From: Parus major
Lineage: Eukaryota > Chordata > Aves > Passeriformes > Paridae
Length of the DNA stretch: 64,000 bases
Assembly: GCF_001522545.3 (NCBI RefSeq)
Contig: NC_031770.1
Coordinates: 94,278,851 to 94,342,850, forward strand
Direction: 5' to 3'
In this document: positions 14,001 through 26,711 of the stretch, piece after piece
Layout: the number at the start of each line of letters is the position of its first letter
Numbering within the stretch: position 1 is the first letter of the stretch
Notes under the pieces: generated by a model
Seen by the model: only the letters and a program-made list of their open reading frames with translations
Told to the model about the DNA's origin: nothing
Database searches by the model: none
Position numbers and translations under genes: made by a program

Positions 14001-14662
14001 CCTAACATTTTTAGTTGAATGGCAACATCTTTTTGAGTCAGTTTCTTAGAGAAAGGTTGTATTCTTTTTCATCAGTTAAATGGTTTTTTTGTTCTTACAA
14101 AGGTTTGTCTGAATTTAGCTTATGGCTCTATACTACTGGTGAGCATGAGATAAAGTACCAGGAATTAAATAAGATGTTCCTACATTACAAAATCTGAGAT
14201 CAGTAAGATGTCTTAGTAGCGCTGCTGATGTTCATTTTGATACTTGGCATTATCTAATTTGTTTCTTTATAACAGTGAGGAGCTTAAGGCAACCATTGAA
14301 CTCATTGCAAAGTGAGTTCAGTGTATATAAGCATCTTCATAAAATCTTCTCTTGCTTCAAACATCCTTTTGAAACATAGGCATCAATGAATTAGATACAA
14401 GATCTGCTTTAGAAAACCCTAGATCGTTTTCAAGGAGAGACACAGAACTTTTTTGAAAGATCAGATTTCAGTATTTATCTCAAATGTTTTAGCACTCAAA
14501 TTTACTTATGAAGAAAATAAGAAAACAATTTGATGTATCCTGGAAATATACAAGTTCTTGTACCACCTGTTACCTTTTCTAAACAGCTTTCCTCCAAACA
14601 GATTAAAAACATTGGGCAATTTCTATCCAAAAGGTAATAGGTGGAAATCATTCAAAAATACC

Positions 14663-15025
14663 CAAGGATCTGGCTGATATCTTTGTGAGGCCTCTCTTAA
14701 TAATTTTTGAATGGTGTTGGGTATCCAGAGAGGCCCCAGCTGGAAGCTGGTCAACCTTATCCCAATTTTTAAGAAAGGCGAGAAATATGACCCTGGAAAC
14801 TACAGGACTATCAGTCTCACTTCAGTGGCTGGTAAAATTATGAAGAAGATTATTGTGGGAGATACTGAAATGTGTACAAACAACATAGTCAAGGGTCACA
14901 GCTAGCATGGTTTCATGAGTGGAAAGTGTTGCTTGTCAAAGTTACCATCCTTATGTGAAAGGTAATCCATGTAGTTGATCAAGGGAAGCCAGGTGATGTA
15001 ATCATACGGATTTAAAATTCCCTTC
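14663..15025 (+). mobile_element. CR1 LINE fragment, reverse transcriptase N-terminal part
   Basis: The plus-strand frame over about 14711-14905 reads LVNLIPIFKKGEKYDPGNYR, then TISLTSVAGKIM. This is the conserved N-terminal block of the CR1 ORF2 reverse transcriptase (family pattern: IPIFKKG, DPGNYRP, SLTS, GK). The upstream GATCTGGCTGAT and GGCCTCTC blocks also follow the CR1 consensus. The copy is internal only: it lacks the catalytic FADD box and the 3' end, and beyond about 14905 the frame is broken. It is a dead fragment, bounded by AT-rich DNA on both sides. Confidence 0.9.
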
Positions 15026-15165
15026 TTCAGGACTTACATGTGGGTTATATAATATGGTAAAAAAGACATGTACTGACAAATACAAAGAAGCTATTACTGT
15101 GGTAAAGTAAAAATTATAAATTATGGATGTTGTTTGTAACAACTTCCAAACAAAATGCTTGAATA

Positions 15166-15530
15166 TCATGCAACTTCTGCCAGTATGTCACCTCTGTACA
15201 CTGATGACAACATCTGCTGCGGGAAGGTGAGATAGCCCAGGAGATGCTTCTGGTCAGATGGGTCAGCCCTCTGCTCTTGAGGGTTTCTGTAGGTTTCCTG
15301 GGCTTGATTTTGGTGTGGACTATGCAGCTTTCTTCTCTCATCCTGTGGAGAGAGAAGAAAGCTGTGGGGATAGAGGCTGTCCCCAGTGCACAACAGGTGT
15401 ATTTGCCTTTCTTCTGGGGGGTAAAATAGATCATCAGGCTGGACCTGAGCTGTTCCTGCCACTGGTCTCAGTGATGGAGGATGATCATGTCTCCATTGAA
15501 TTGTTTTGTTTTTTGTCCCATCGTGTCTAT
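15166..15530. other. GC-richer patch of unknown origin, open in several frames
   Basis: This stretch is clearly richer in G and C than its surroundings and is open in overlapping frames on both strands: minus 15166-15462 (98 codons), minus 15114-15434 (106 codons) and plus 15258-15533 (91 codons). None of the translations resembles a protein family I recognise. Openness on both strands at once usually reflects base composition rather than coding. It could be a decayed retroposed gene, an unrecognised repeat or a lone exon. A perfect hairpin lies inside it. Confidence 0.4.
15325..15364. repeat. Perfect 15-bp inverted repeat (hairpin)
   Basis: The left arm CAGCTTTCTTCTCTC (15325-15339) is the exact reverse complement of the right arm (15350-15364). 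The 10-base loop ATCCTGTGGA can add a few more pairs. The arms are purine/pyrimidine-skewed. Confidence 0.9.
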
Positions 15531-18500
15531 TAGCTTGTTGTGGTAATAGCGGGAAGGTCCCTGGGAGCTTTTGCTGTGTATGTTCTTGTGAAGTGTCACT
15601 ACTGTGGTATTTATATTTAACTTGATTTAGGGTCTGTGTAATACCACTAATGAGTATAACAAATCATATTAGTATGGCAGAAACAGAATTTTCCCATCAT
15701 TGAATCATTTTTGTTCCTGAACAGAAGAGGTGTGTGATATTGAAGGGTGAGAGTAATACAAATGTACGTTATTGGCTTCTCTCAACCTTTGTATTCAACT
15801 AAAAAAAATTCATTACACTGTTAAAATAATATTTATTTTTCCATTAGGTTCTGAATTGATCTTTAGTAATATTGTTTATCAAAAATATTTGCAGAATATT
15901 AAAGGCCTATTTCTGTGCTAAGCAGATTTTGTTGATACACAAGGGTGATGTTTTTCTCATCATACTGAAATTCTCAATTTAATACCCAGAAGCCTAGGAA
16001 GTGAATTTGAAGTGCTGGTGCATTTATTTTCAGAAGAAAACAATTAGTAAAAATGTTGTATCCCATCCTGAGAGGGCTACTGTTTATTTGACACTAGTCT
16101 TTCTTTCCAGGGTAGTTTAGATGTCCAAAATGTTTAGATGATCTTATTGACTGGTAGAGGACTATTGGGTCAAAACAGAAAATACTTGGATGCCATAATT
16201 TGTTCCAATCTTAATCTTTGCAATAGTATCCCACAGTCCAGCAGCAGAGGAAAAAGTGTGTCCCTTTAGTCTTTAGGGGCATGCACTTGGTGCTTATAGG
16301 GGATTCTGCGTTCATACTAAAATGCCTTGTCCTAGGGCTGCCTCGTATTTCTGGAGAAGCAGTAACATCTCTTGGATTTGAGTTATTTCTCTTTTTCCAC
16401 AAAACATACAGTGGAATGGAAACTACAGGATAATTGCACCATTCAGGAAATAATAGTATTGGAATCTCATATATCCTTAACTCAATATAAACAACTCATA
16501 TGCTGAATTCCATAAATGACTGAATGCATTAAGACTATGAAGAAGCTAAATTCAAGTACCCAGATCATGCTTTTCATGTGTCTTTGCTATCTTAAGGAAA
16601 AATGATGTTTGGTTCAAGAGATTTTGACTGAATAACTGCATCAGTTAATTACTGTTATTAATGCAGTAATTGGTGTTGTTGATCTTTGCAAGCTTTATGT
16701 AAGACTTTGTAGTAAACTAGACAATACTAAAAACCCCTTGAAACAGTTCTTCTTAGAGAGGACATCACCTCTTGTCTACAAAATTGTTTTGCCTATCCAG
16801 TGTCCCTTATGGTGCTCTAAAAATCTCATCACATGAATATTGTTCTTTTTTGGCAACAAGAATCAGGCATGAATTAAAATGAGTAATGTGTTTGAGAATT
16901 TATCCAATTTATGTTTTCCGATAAATGGAATTTCAAGTCTCTCTACTTATGTCAGAGATACCACATTTTAAAATGTCAGTGACCCAAAATTTTATTTCTG
17001 CATTCCCGTGAAGGCAGTAAAAATACAGTAACACAAAAGAATAAAAATTATCTTTACTATATTTCTCATTGTATAGTAAAGTAATTTGTTGTGGTTATGT
17101 AAATTCTTAATCTGTTTTGTTCTTTACAAATTAATTTGGATTAATTTCAGTAGAATATCTGAACTTTACTTCTTATAAATTTCAGGTAAGTTGCTGTAAT
17201 TTAAAAATGTCAGCAAGAAGGATGTGCAAGAATACTAATTTAATTAATCTTTTCTAATTCTGTGTAGGGAAATTGATTGGTGGGGATGCAAAAGATAAGA
17301 ACAAGTAGAGCTAATTGCCAGCTAACCTTTATTCCCTACTCCTTCAGAAAGTTTCTTAGCATAGAAGAGATGGCTGAGGGATCACCTCCCTCCTACTAGG
17401 AGTGGCAAAATGTCCTAGAATAGCAAATAGCAGTCTCTTCTGTAGAGATTCCACTTTCTTCTTGTGTTTCTAGACATAGCTACAAACCATTCTTTTCCAT
17501 GTAAACAACCTTCACAGGAAAAAAAAAATCAAATAACACTTAAGGAAAATACTTTTCTCAGACTTGTTAATACATGCTACATGGTTAATCCTATATTAAT
17601 TTGAATTGCATAAAGTCCGCTCAGATTTGGAATTTTTAATCTCTTATTAAATAGTGTTTTCTACAAAAATTATCATTTGGTCCTGAATTTATAGGGAGTT
17701 AATTATGTTACAGTAATTAATTTTACCTCACTTTGTGACTAAGACCCTGAATTATGTGCCAGCATAGCAATACATGTGCTGAGTCCTTTGTTTATGTCTT
17801 GGCAGAAGTGTCCTCTCCCAAAAAGACAAATTATAGCTGTACTTTAATTACATCTGTTACCGCTACTAGTTAAACTGTGCGCTTTTATACCTTTTGGTAA
17901 GCTTTTCTGCCAAGTTTATAGTTAGAAATTTTTAATATAAAGTCTCTTTATTTCAAACAATGATTTTATGTGTTTATTTACTCATTTTTACTTCAGAAAC
18001 TCTACCAGTGATTCCAGTGGAAAAGACTGCCTGAAGGCTTTGCAGTGTATTAGGTACAACCTTACTCTAGCTGCAGTGCAGAGCTGCATCTCTGCAGGGC
18101 ATCTCAGGGGGAGACTTTGCAACGTATAAGAAATCAGCAAAAGCTTCTGCAGTGTGGAGAAGGGTGATCACCACGGAGACACAGCCCGTGTGGCTGGAGA
18201 AAATTGTTGTGGTAATTTCTTCAGCTGTCCAGTAAATAAAACCATTTGCTATCAGTTACTCTGCTGTTTGTCCTCATGCTTTCACATGGCTTTGGCATGA
18301 ATCTCTTCCAAGACCACAGCCTTTACTCTGAGAGATCAGTTCTAAATGTTAGTTTAAATTTCTAAATAGTCTTGGCATCTCAAAGAACTATCTGTATTGC
18401 TTTTATCTGCTGGTGTTGTACTTTATTCTAATGTTGAGCACAGGAACTGAGAGCAGGAAGGTCTCCTGTGCTACTGCAGAGGATTATGAGTTCATTTGAT

Positions 18501-19304
18501 CATCTGGAGGAATGCATTTCCAATAGTGAAAACATTTGCTTTTCCATGTAACTTTTTTCATCCATTCTGCCATTTCTTATCCAAATTCATGGACTCTGCG
18601 CCCCCTCAAAGAAAACTTTTTGACTTACGTATGCAATGGTGTATACCACTGACTACTGAGCAGTAACTCCTCTGAATAACAGATAAATACAGAAAGGCTT
18701 CAGGCATTCAGTAAAATACATTTCATTTTATGCTGAAGGAAAAAATTTAATCCTTGGCAACTTGCATGGTTCTAACAGATAAAATTAAATTACTAAAACA
18801 TGAAAACCTTCTGTATTAAGAGCAGCCTTTAAAAATTATTTTCTTGAACAGTATTTTCATGTGGAAAATGATTCATTTAGCACCTGCTTACACATGGAAT
18901 CGCTGACCTAGTAATTGATTGCTTGAACTATAAGTTATAAATGAATATATGTTTCAGTTTCACAAGTGTATTAGCTGGCTTTCTTAAGTATTAAAAAAAT
19001 ATTCAGGTATATGGAACTAGATATTTTTGCTACTTTGTGGTTCTTAGAACACAAAACATAAGTTTAAAAGTGAAATGTACATATTTAAATAATTGAGAAC
19101 AAGAATCTCTTTTAAAAATATGATTTTTTTTTCATTGCAGACCTATCTCTCAATGAATTAATGAGATTTTGGCAGATTTTCTTTGTGTAAAACTAGGTTT
19201 CTGATGAATCCCTTATTCCTAATTCAAATGAGTACTTTTTTGTTTGTTTGTTTTTAAGTAAAGGGGTGCATTGCTCATTTAACTCAATTTAAGATTAAAA
19301 TTAA

Positions 19305-19349
19305 GATTTTAGCCCTCTTAATTTAAAAAAATTTAAGAAGGCTAAAATC
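19305..19349. repeat. Imperfect inverted repeat, 17-bp arms
   Basis: The arms 19305-19321 and 19333-19349 pair with one mismatch (core TTTTAGCC against GGCTAAAA) around an A/T-only spacer. No flanking duplication or larger terminal repeat was seen, so there is no support for a DNA transposon. Confidence 0.75.
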
Positions 19350-21383
19350 CATACAGCAAACACTATATATTCAGCAGAGACAATGTAGAAAAATTAAGTT
19401 CTGAATAATTCTGGATTTAGAGGAATATGTAGGTGTCCATCTTCACTTGAAATTTGCTATTCTACTTTTCAGCTTCTGGTTACAAAATATGTATTTTATA
19501 GTTTTCCCATATAAGTAGTTGAAAGCAAAAAAGGATATTTCTATGTTACTTTATTTCAAAGAAATAGTAGAGCTGTTCATCTCCCATTACTGATTTCTTT
19601 ATTTCGGGAGTCTTGACTGTTGTCAGACCCTTCCAATAGGATTTTTGAATGAATTAGTGTTAGTAGAAAGGAAATGTGATGTCCTCTCTCTTTGTCAATA
19701 AATACTTTACCACATTTTATGTGGCTGATTCACTCACAAGTAGATACCTGGCTGAATTTGTTCGGAAGACACAGGGTGTAGGAAGAAATCCTTGATTATG
19801 GAAGTATTCCCACTTTAAGCAATAAAGTCAAAAAGTGAACCTGATGTGTAAATCTGGTTGTTACTGGAGATTCAAGTTGGAAATAGTTTCTGGAAGTGCT
19901 CTGGGGTTTGTGTTGCAGGCAGAATAGCTGCTGAGCTTTGAACATTGGCTGAAAAAAATAGAGCTGCACCCAGTGCCCAGGGGTTGATGTGTGTCCAGCT
20001 AAGTACAACTAGGGAACATCTAACTGACCTCCAGTGCTAAAAGTGGGTAGGACTGATCTTGGCCCAGCAGGATTGTTGAAAGTCTCAGGTGTCATTTGCT
20101 GTGTTTGCTCTGCCTACAGATCAGCTATTTTCAGTCCCACAGCTGCTGGTTCCAAACCAGGAGCCCTACTCACGTAGCAGACTCATACCTGTATCACAAG
20201 AAATATTTTCATTGTCTGTCACTGCCTACAGACTTACCTTACTTAGCTTCCTGACAAGGCTTGTCAGGCGTATTTTGTACTTTTCTTAGGCTTACCTGGG
20301 GCTCTGTTACAGCTTCTTGAAATGTAATAGCAATTGCATAATGACCAAGAAATTTTTCCCTTATCTGTTTTGATTTTAGTTTAGTATTGTAGGATTGTGT
20401 ACTGAAAAGCCATTTTTTCCCACAGACTCTCATGCATTTCTATGACTAATAGTGTAATAAGTTGCAAACTGTATGTAAGATGAGCTATGACCATAGGAGA
20501 AAGGTATAGCTCAGAGGACCAGAGGCATAGAACGACAGCAAAGCAATAGTTACAAGCACAGAGGATGACACACACATATCCCAGAGCTATAAACAGCTCA
20601 GAAATGTTCAGTTACTGATCACGAAGGGATTGAATTCTTTGGAATGAAGTAAAATTGGCTTTAGAAATTCAAACCAGAAATACATCCAAGATATAAAATA
20701 TAATAAAACATACCATTATATTGAAGTTAAGTGGTATGTGGAATTGCAGACCAAGGAAGTAAAAGTTGGGGTGTTTTCCTTATCTCTAAGTGCTTCATGA
20801 TCACAGTTTTCTTCTGTTTGGGTTGGTTGTAGTTAATTTCTTGCTCTATGGAAAAAGACAGCAGGAAAGTTGGCTGTGCAATGAGATGCTTGAAAAAATT
20901 CCAAGGCAGCAGCTCAGGCTTGGCTTAACTCCAGCACACCTATGGAGGAATGTGTCTAGATACAAAAATTAAGGATAGTCTGAACAAGAGAGTGTAGTTT
21001 CTCATTGTTTTATTTGGAACAAAGATGAAATTAAGTTTTGCTGACCACTTCCTTTAATTAAGCTAATTTACAACCTGGCCCCATAGAGAGTTTCATTGAA
21101 GTAACTGAAGAGGTTGCAAATTGGGGGATCAGAGATTCATTGGATTCTTACATTGCCACTAAACAAGGTTTAATTAAATCTTAAATTCTTGTTTACCCAA
21201 GTGTCCCATTGCAGTATTCGGAAAGAGTGCTTTTGAAATGTATATGTATTCATGTTACTTTTTCACCATTCTGTATTTGCAGAGGACACAACACTACTGT
21301 GTTATGTTCTTTCCAAGTGTTTTTTGTTAATAATCTATCAGTTCTGATTTTTTCTGCCATGTGTGCTAACATTAAAATAATTT

Positions 21384-21431
21384 ATGGATGGTATGCTCAT
21401 AAATTAACTTATAAATGGTATGCTCATAATT
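21384..21431. repeat. 27-bp tandem duplication (nearly two copies)
   Basis: The block ATGGTATGCTCATAA occurs at 21388 and again at 21415, a period of 27 bases, with similar A/T-rich sequence between. Simple local duplication. Confidence 0.85.
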
Positions 21432-22403
21432 TCAGGATATATTAATAAATTTTAACTTATCTTTAAATAAAACCTTAAGGAAAGACTTGTTATAAAAAAA
21501 GTTCTCTCAACATTCCATCTAGTCTCTCCATTTTTACTCCAGTTTCCTTTAGGCACTTCTATCAAAGACTGAGAAAAAAAACACTTAGCAAATGAGAAGG
21601 CATTTCTCTTGAAAGAAACCTGATGGGGAATAATACATATTTTCTTAAGGGTATTTTGTGGGCCAAGCCCTTGGACAAGTCAGTATGTTAGGGAAGCACA
21701 AATAATTTGTGCAGCAGTTATATTTAGACACGTTTAATAATTGCATTGCCATTTTTGTATTTGCATCATGTGCCATAGAGCAACTGACTTAAAAGTAGTG
21801 TTGGTGTAGTGTGCTATTATATGGTCTAAACAGATTTCAATTTGAATATAGTCATAATATATTTTTTCTCAAAAAAAATAAGTGTTGGAGTACTAGAAAA
21901 AATTCTGATAAACAGTGGAAATTGATATTGTGCAGTCTTCTTTAAATTCACTAAAATATTGGTATGTATTTATATATGGCCACGGGTGTATGTAAATCTG
22001 GATGACTGGCAGGGCTAACCATCATGTGCTTAATTTGCAAGCATCTCCTCTGTTGCTACCTAAAGATACCAACAATAGGACAAGCAGCTGTGATAATTCC
22101 TCTGTAAGGCAGTTGGACCTGGACTCAGAAGGACTATACAGAGAGATAATATGTAAAAAATACTTAAAGACATGGAAAAGGTGTGCAGCGGAGCAGTGAG
22201 ATCTTGCATGGCATGGGGGAGAAATGGAAAATACAGTAAGGAGGGAGAGTATGTGAGAAAAAGAGACAAAATGGTTATCAGATACTTTAAAAAGTGGGAC
22301 TTTACCTAAAGCTGTGGGTTTAGACCAGAGGTTATATGTACAGGCTTGAATGCCTTAGTAGCATCCTAGATAATTGCTTTGCATGCAATCTGGGCTGTGT
22401 ATT

Positions 22404-22422
22404 GAAAAAAAAAAAAAAAAAA
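22404..22422 (+). repeat. Poly-A run
   Basis: An uninterrupted run of about 18 A. No recognisable SINE or processed transcript precedes it, so a retroposed origin is not supported. Confidence 0.85.
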
Positions 22423-23052
22423 GAAACAGTTTGTTTAAGATTATTTAAGTTTTGTTTTCTAGCATTCTGTAGTAGAAGGATAGCAGGTATGTGCTCATGC
22501 CTGTGTTCCATGTATCTCCTAATATCTACATGGTACATTGTTGTAATATTAGTTACTGTAAGATGTTTTATACCATGAATGACATGTAAGATTTTTTTTT
22601 AACTTGTTTGCAGGTTTGAGCATGTCTGAGTATTTTTGGTTGATGTTGTGCATCAACCAAAGAGGTGCAATCACATAAATTGCAAGTGAAGATGGATCAA
22701 GAGGAAATGGTTTCTTACTTATAGCTTACTTGCAAGAGGGATGGAAATCCTTGCGGGCAATTTCTACATGGTATAAGTAGCATATGATGTCAAATGTTGT
22801 GGAAATGCAGTATGATACAAGGATGTTCCTTATGGGCATGCTGGTATCATTTGGTGTATTCATGATGAAAGTACAGCATTAAGCTAGAACAGGTGTATGC
22901 AGAAACATGTCTGGAACATTGCTGAGTTTTGCTTTAAAATCTGAGGAGAGCTTGGCAATCAGTTTTCTCAACTTTTTTGCTTCATCTTGATGTTTAATCT
23001 CTGCTTCGCTCCTACTGGCCTTTATCGTAGCTGTTAGTTCAGTAAGGGAATA

Positions 23053-23090
23053 TAGTGTCTTCTAGTCTAGTTAGTGTCTTCTAATCTAGT
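23053..23090. repeat. 19-bp tandem duplication (two copies)
   Basis: Two adjacent units of TAGTGTCTTCTARTCTAGT (23053-23071 and 23072-23090) differ at a single base, which suggests a fairly recent slippage or duplication event. Confidence 0.9.
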
Positions 23091-23948
23091 GTACTTCTTG
23101 GTAATACAGATTGAATGCTAGTGTAAAACTCCTTGTACCCTAAGTATTTTATAGTTGCATTTATTATACATGTTGCACATAGAGTGCCTTACAATAATCA
23201 GAAAAGACTAACAGATTTGGTATGTTACTCAGAATTAATGATATCATAAATATGCTTTTAGGAGGATAATATACATAATACTGGGGGCACACAGTATGCA
23301 ACCTGTCAATGCAAACTTTGGGAAGAATAAAATGACCATGTAAAATGTTTATTGTTTCAGTGGAACAAGTGAAAATGGAAAGAGTGTCCTGCAGGGCTGG
23401 AATATTTGCTGAAGAAGGAAATATAATCTGTGCTCTGCATATGCTCAGAATTCTGAGTTTCTGAGAAAAAGAAGAAATAATCAATCTTCAAAATGACTTA
23501 ATTGCTATAAACTAGATTTACTGTGGAGACTTTGTGAATTGTTCTACAAATAGGAACAAAATTTATGTGTTTATGATCTTACCTCTAGCTGAAAAACTTT
23601 ACACTGTATGCCATAAGCACTAACTGAAATAAAAAAAAATAGAGAAGGGATGGACAAATGAAAGGTAGTGAATTCATGTTTATTGGCTCAGTCACACAGC
23701 AAAAACTGTCTTTAAGAAACATCTTTGTTATTGACTTTGTTCTTTTTCTGATGTTGTCATTCAGAAGTTCAGATCCCTTTCACATAGAAGGTCTACTTCG
23801 ATCTGCAAAGATATTTCCTCTACAAAGGGACTATAGTAGAAAATTGAATACCTCACAAATTTTATATAGCATACTAATAATGGCTTGAAAAATTACATTC
23901 TTCACTGTGGAGGGCACTTTTGAATGTTTCTACTTCTCTTACATTACT

Positions 23949-24028
23949 TGTTGGGGTGGGCTTTTTGGTTGGTTTTTTGTTGTGATTTTTTTGGTTGGTT
24001 TTGGGTTTTTTTTGATTGGGTTTTTTTG
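23949..24028 (+). repeat. T/G-rich low-complexity tract
   Basis: About 80 bases almost entirely T and G, with repeated GGTTGG and GGGTTTTTT blocks. It could form two-layer G-quadruplexes but has no other recognisable role. Confidence 0.8.
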
Positions 24029-26185
24029 TCCTCTTCAAAGGTGTCTTTGAAACTTTTTAAATTTAGTTAGCTTTCCTGAAGTTGTATTTGGTATTTCCAG
24101 AATAATAATTAATATGTAGTCAAATGTTTTTAATGGAACCATTTTTCATACTGAATATGGAAAACTCCTGTCCATCCCACTGCAATGAAACTGGCACTTT
24201 TTGCTGCTTCCACTGTCATAACTCTTTTGGATGTCATAAACTAACATTTTTTTTGGAAGGAATTAGGATTATAATGACTACTATAATGATGAGCTTTCTC
24301 AAGCCATCATCTTTCCAAAGTTTTCAATGTGAAGCAGACTTCCTGTCTTCTTTTGCAGTAATGCCCTCAGATAAAACCCCAGATGGAACACTTTCCTGAG
24401 ATTAAAAAGTAATCTGATAAAGCAGCCTGGAGAACAGATTGAGGATCAAGATTTGATACTTAGGTCTCCGTGTGAGGTAACGTAAGCGATAGATGATATG
24501 AATGTGTCTACAAGCAGATCTGTTTCTTACAGATTGTAGCCTCTGCTGCGCAGAGTTGCCACACAGTTGATTGAATGAATCCTGTGAAAATTGTTTGAAA
24601 GAGTTGACATAGCAACCCTGACAACTGAAGTTAGCTGTGTCTAAATTCAAGTTAGAAAATCATTTGTCTGAATGTCACAAAGAGCATTTCTACAGTACTG
24701 TGGTGATGTTTTAAGGCTTAGAAAAGGTTGATGCAGATTAGCTGCCAGTTTCTTTATTGTGAGCTGCATAATAGTATGAAGCCCTTCATATAGTGCTGTT
24801 CACTTCTTAAATATTGTAGTAAAATTAATCTATCAGGCTTTTCTAGCAGTCTTCCTGTAAAGAAGGCCAGAAGTAAAGGAGGGAAAACTGATCTTTGTGG
24901 GGTCAGGATCTGCAATACCTCTAAGTACGCTTCAAATGCAGGTTAAGAAAATAGAAGTTAAGAATTCAAACAGAAGCAGGTTCTTACTGAGGTCAGAGCT
25001 GCAGTCTGACCCCACCAGTCTGTTTCTGATAGTGACAGTGCAAGAAGCTAAATCATATTATAACATTGGAAACTGTTTTCCTTTACTGTATCTAATTTCT
25101 CTTTTCAATAATACTGGTAGTACAGATAATGACGTCAGTCTGGAGAACCTTTATGATGACACATTTCCCAAGTTCACTACCTGCTGCCTAAATGAGGTAT
25201 TTTTGTTTGGTTACTGAGTTGATGCTGTGTTTTGCTGTTGCACAGAGCTTGGTGAAAAGCCCTTTGGTATTCACCTTAACCCACTGTTGCTACAATGTTA
25301 TAAAACTTGCTCATATTCTCTGCATACTTTTATTTCTGAGAGTTCCAGATTTACTTATTTATACGTAGGGTAACTGCTTCACTCCTTGGCTGTACAGGTC
25401 TAACTCTGCTGTGTCTTCCCTGAGATGCAGAGGCTGGAACTACATGTAGAAATTGTGCTATGTTGAGTGGATGCCCTGAATTTTATCACTGGAAGTGGAA
25501 GAGGGATTCCAGAGTAAGACGGGTGTAGTTTATTGTGTGCTGTTTGGTATGGGTTTTCTCAAGTTTGGTATTCAGAATTATTGTTTCTGCAATTGAGTAA
25601 CACTTCAGCTTCAGTAGAGACTGTTCTCACATGCATTAATTTCATAAGAAGCCCAGAATTGGAGAAGGTGGTGCACCAATTCATTACCAGCTCAGCAGCC
25701 ATGACATGAAAGAGTAATTTTAGAATATAATACATTTTTTGGCAAAACTTCATTAATTTCTGCTCAGAACTGATCCAGGAACTTCTTTTTAGTCAATCAT
25801 GCAAGTAAGGGAGTTACTGTGTCTGTTACTTTCAGTGTTTTTTGCAGAGAAAATCAATGTAAAGACAAATATACTTTTCATTGTTACAGTGTGGAATTGT
25901 TACACTATTAATTAAAAGCTTGTTTCAATGAGATTTTATGTGTTAAAGGTTTTGAGGCAGTATACATGCAAGATTTACTTAAATTATTTTGGAGTCATGT
26001 ATAAATGCGAACACTTCGTCAGAAAACTGATATATTCTAGAAAGATATCAATGCTAAAGTAAAAATATGGGTTATCTAATTGTATCCATTACATTTATCA
26101 GGCTAAATGTGGTTTGAAACTGTCAGGAAAACTATTTATATTTTTTATTACAATTGCAGCCTAAAATGTATTGAACTTTATTTAC

Positions 26186-26567
26186 CATAGAATCATAGAA
26201 TGGTTTAGGTTGGAAGGGACCTTAAAGATTACTTAGTGTCAACCCCCTCTACCATGGGCAAGGACACCTTCCAGTAGACCAGGTTGTTCAACACCCCATC
26301 CAACCTGGCCTTGAACTCTTCCAGGTAAACTGTTCAAGTGCCTCATCACCCTCACAGTAAAACATTTCTTCCTGATATCTAATATAAACTTGACCCCTTT
26401 CAGTTTAAAGCCATTACCCCCTCTCCAATCACTTTATGCCCTTGTAAAATGTCTCTTTCCTACTCTCTTATATGCCCCATTTGGGTAATGAAAGGCTGCT
26501 GTAAGGGCTGAACAACTCCTGCTTTCTTGGCTTGTCTTCATAGGAGAGGTGCTCCAGCACTCTGACT
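26186..26567 (-). mobile_element. CR1 LINE, 3'-end copy (minus strand) with 8-bp tail
   Basis: The plus strand opens with two copies of CATAGAAT, the reverse complement of the CR1 8-bp terminal repeat. The CR1 blocks GGTTGGAAGGGACCT, CCAACCTGGCCTTGAA, CACCCTCACAGTAAAA and, near the end, TAGGAGAGGTGCTCCAG follow in the expected order. About 380 bases are present, all in or near the 3' untranslated part, so no protein is encoded. The intact tail and good match to consensus make this one of the better-preserved CR1 ends here. The 5' side is truncated and followed by a T/G-rich tract. Confidence 0.95.
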
Positions 26568-26584
26568 TTATTTTGGATTTATTG

Positions 26585-26648
26585 TGTGGTTCTTTTGTTT
26601 TGTTTTTTTGTTTGTTTTGTTTTGTTTCTGTTTTTTTGGGGTCTTTTT
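26585..26648 (+). repeat. (TTTTG)-rich simple repeat
   Basis: Interrupted TTTTG and TTTG units directly after the 5' end of the minus-strand CR1 copy. Simple repeat, no coding potential. Confidence 0.8.
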
Positions 26649-26711
26649 GTCTTTTTAGGGGCTTTAATATCTTATAGGAAATTAATCTGAATTTATGTGA
26701 AGGAACAGTTT

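Larger units (their letters stand above)
9199..14662. other. AT-rich non-coding DNA with T/G tracts, no gene seen
   Basis: Apart from the G-rich tract near 9.9 kb and the T/G-rich tract near 10.9 kb, nothing is recognised. Open frames are at most about 92 codons, and the longest simply translate the G/T-rich tract. The patch 10380-10510 has a paired TAATTAAT and looks evenly composed, but conservation cannot be judged from one sequence. Confidence 0.5.
15026..26185. other. Mostly AT-rich non-coding DNA, no gene seen
   Basis: No supported gene in about 11 kb. It contains the GC-richer patch at 15.17-15.53 kb, a hairpin at 19.3 kb, two small tandem duplications, an A run and a T/G tract, all listed separately. 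The patches 18000-18250 and 19800-20180 are less AT-rich but match nothing I know. Open frames do not exceed about 106 codons. Confidence 0.5.

Noticed and set aside
19305..19349. Hairpin considered as a microRNA precursor or MITE
   Set aside because: The stem is too short for a typical precursor, and there are no terminal repeats or target-site duplications for a transposon.
22404..22422. Poly-A run considered as the tail of a processed pseudogene or SINE
   Set aside because: The preceding sequence shows no coding or SINE-like similarity and no flanking direct repeats.
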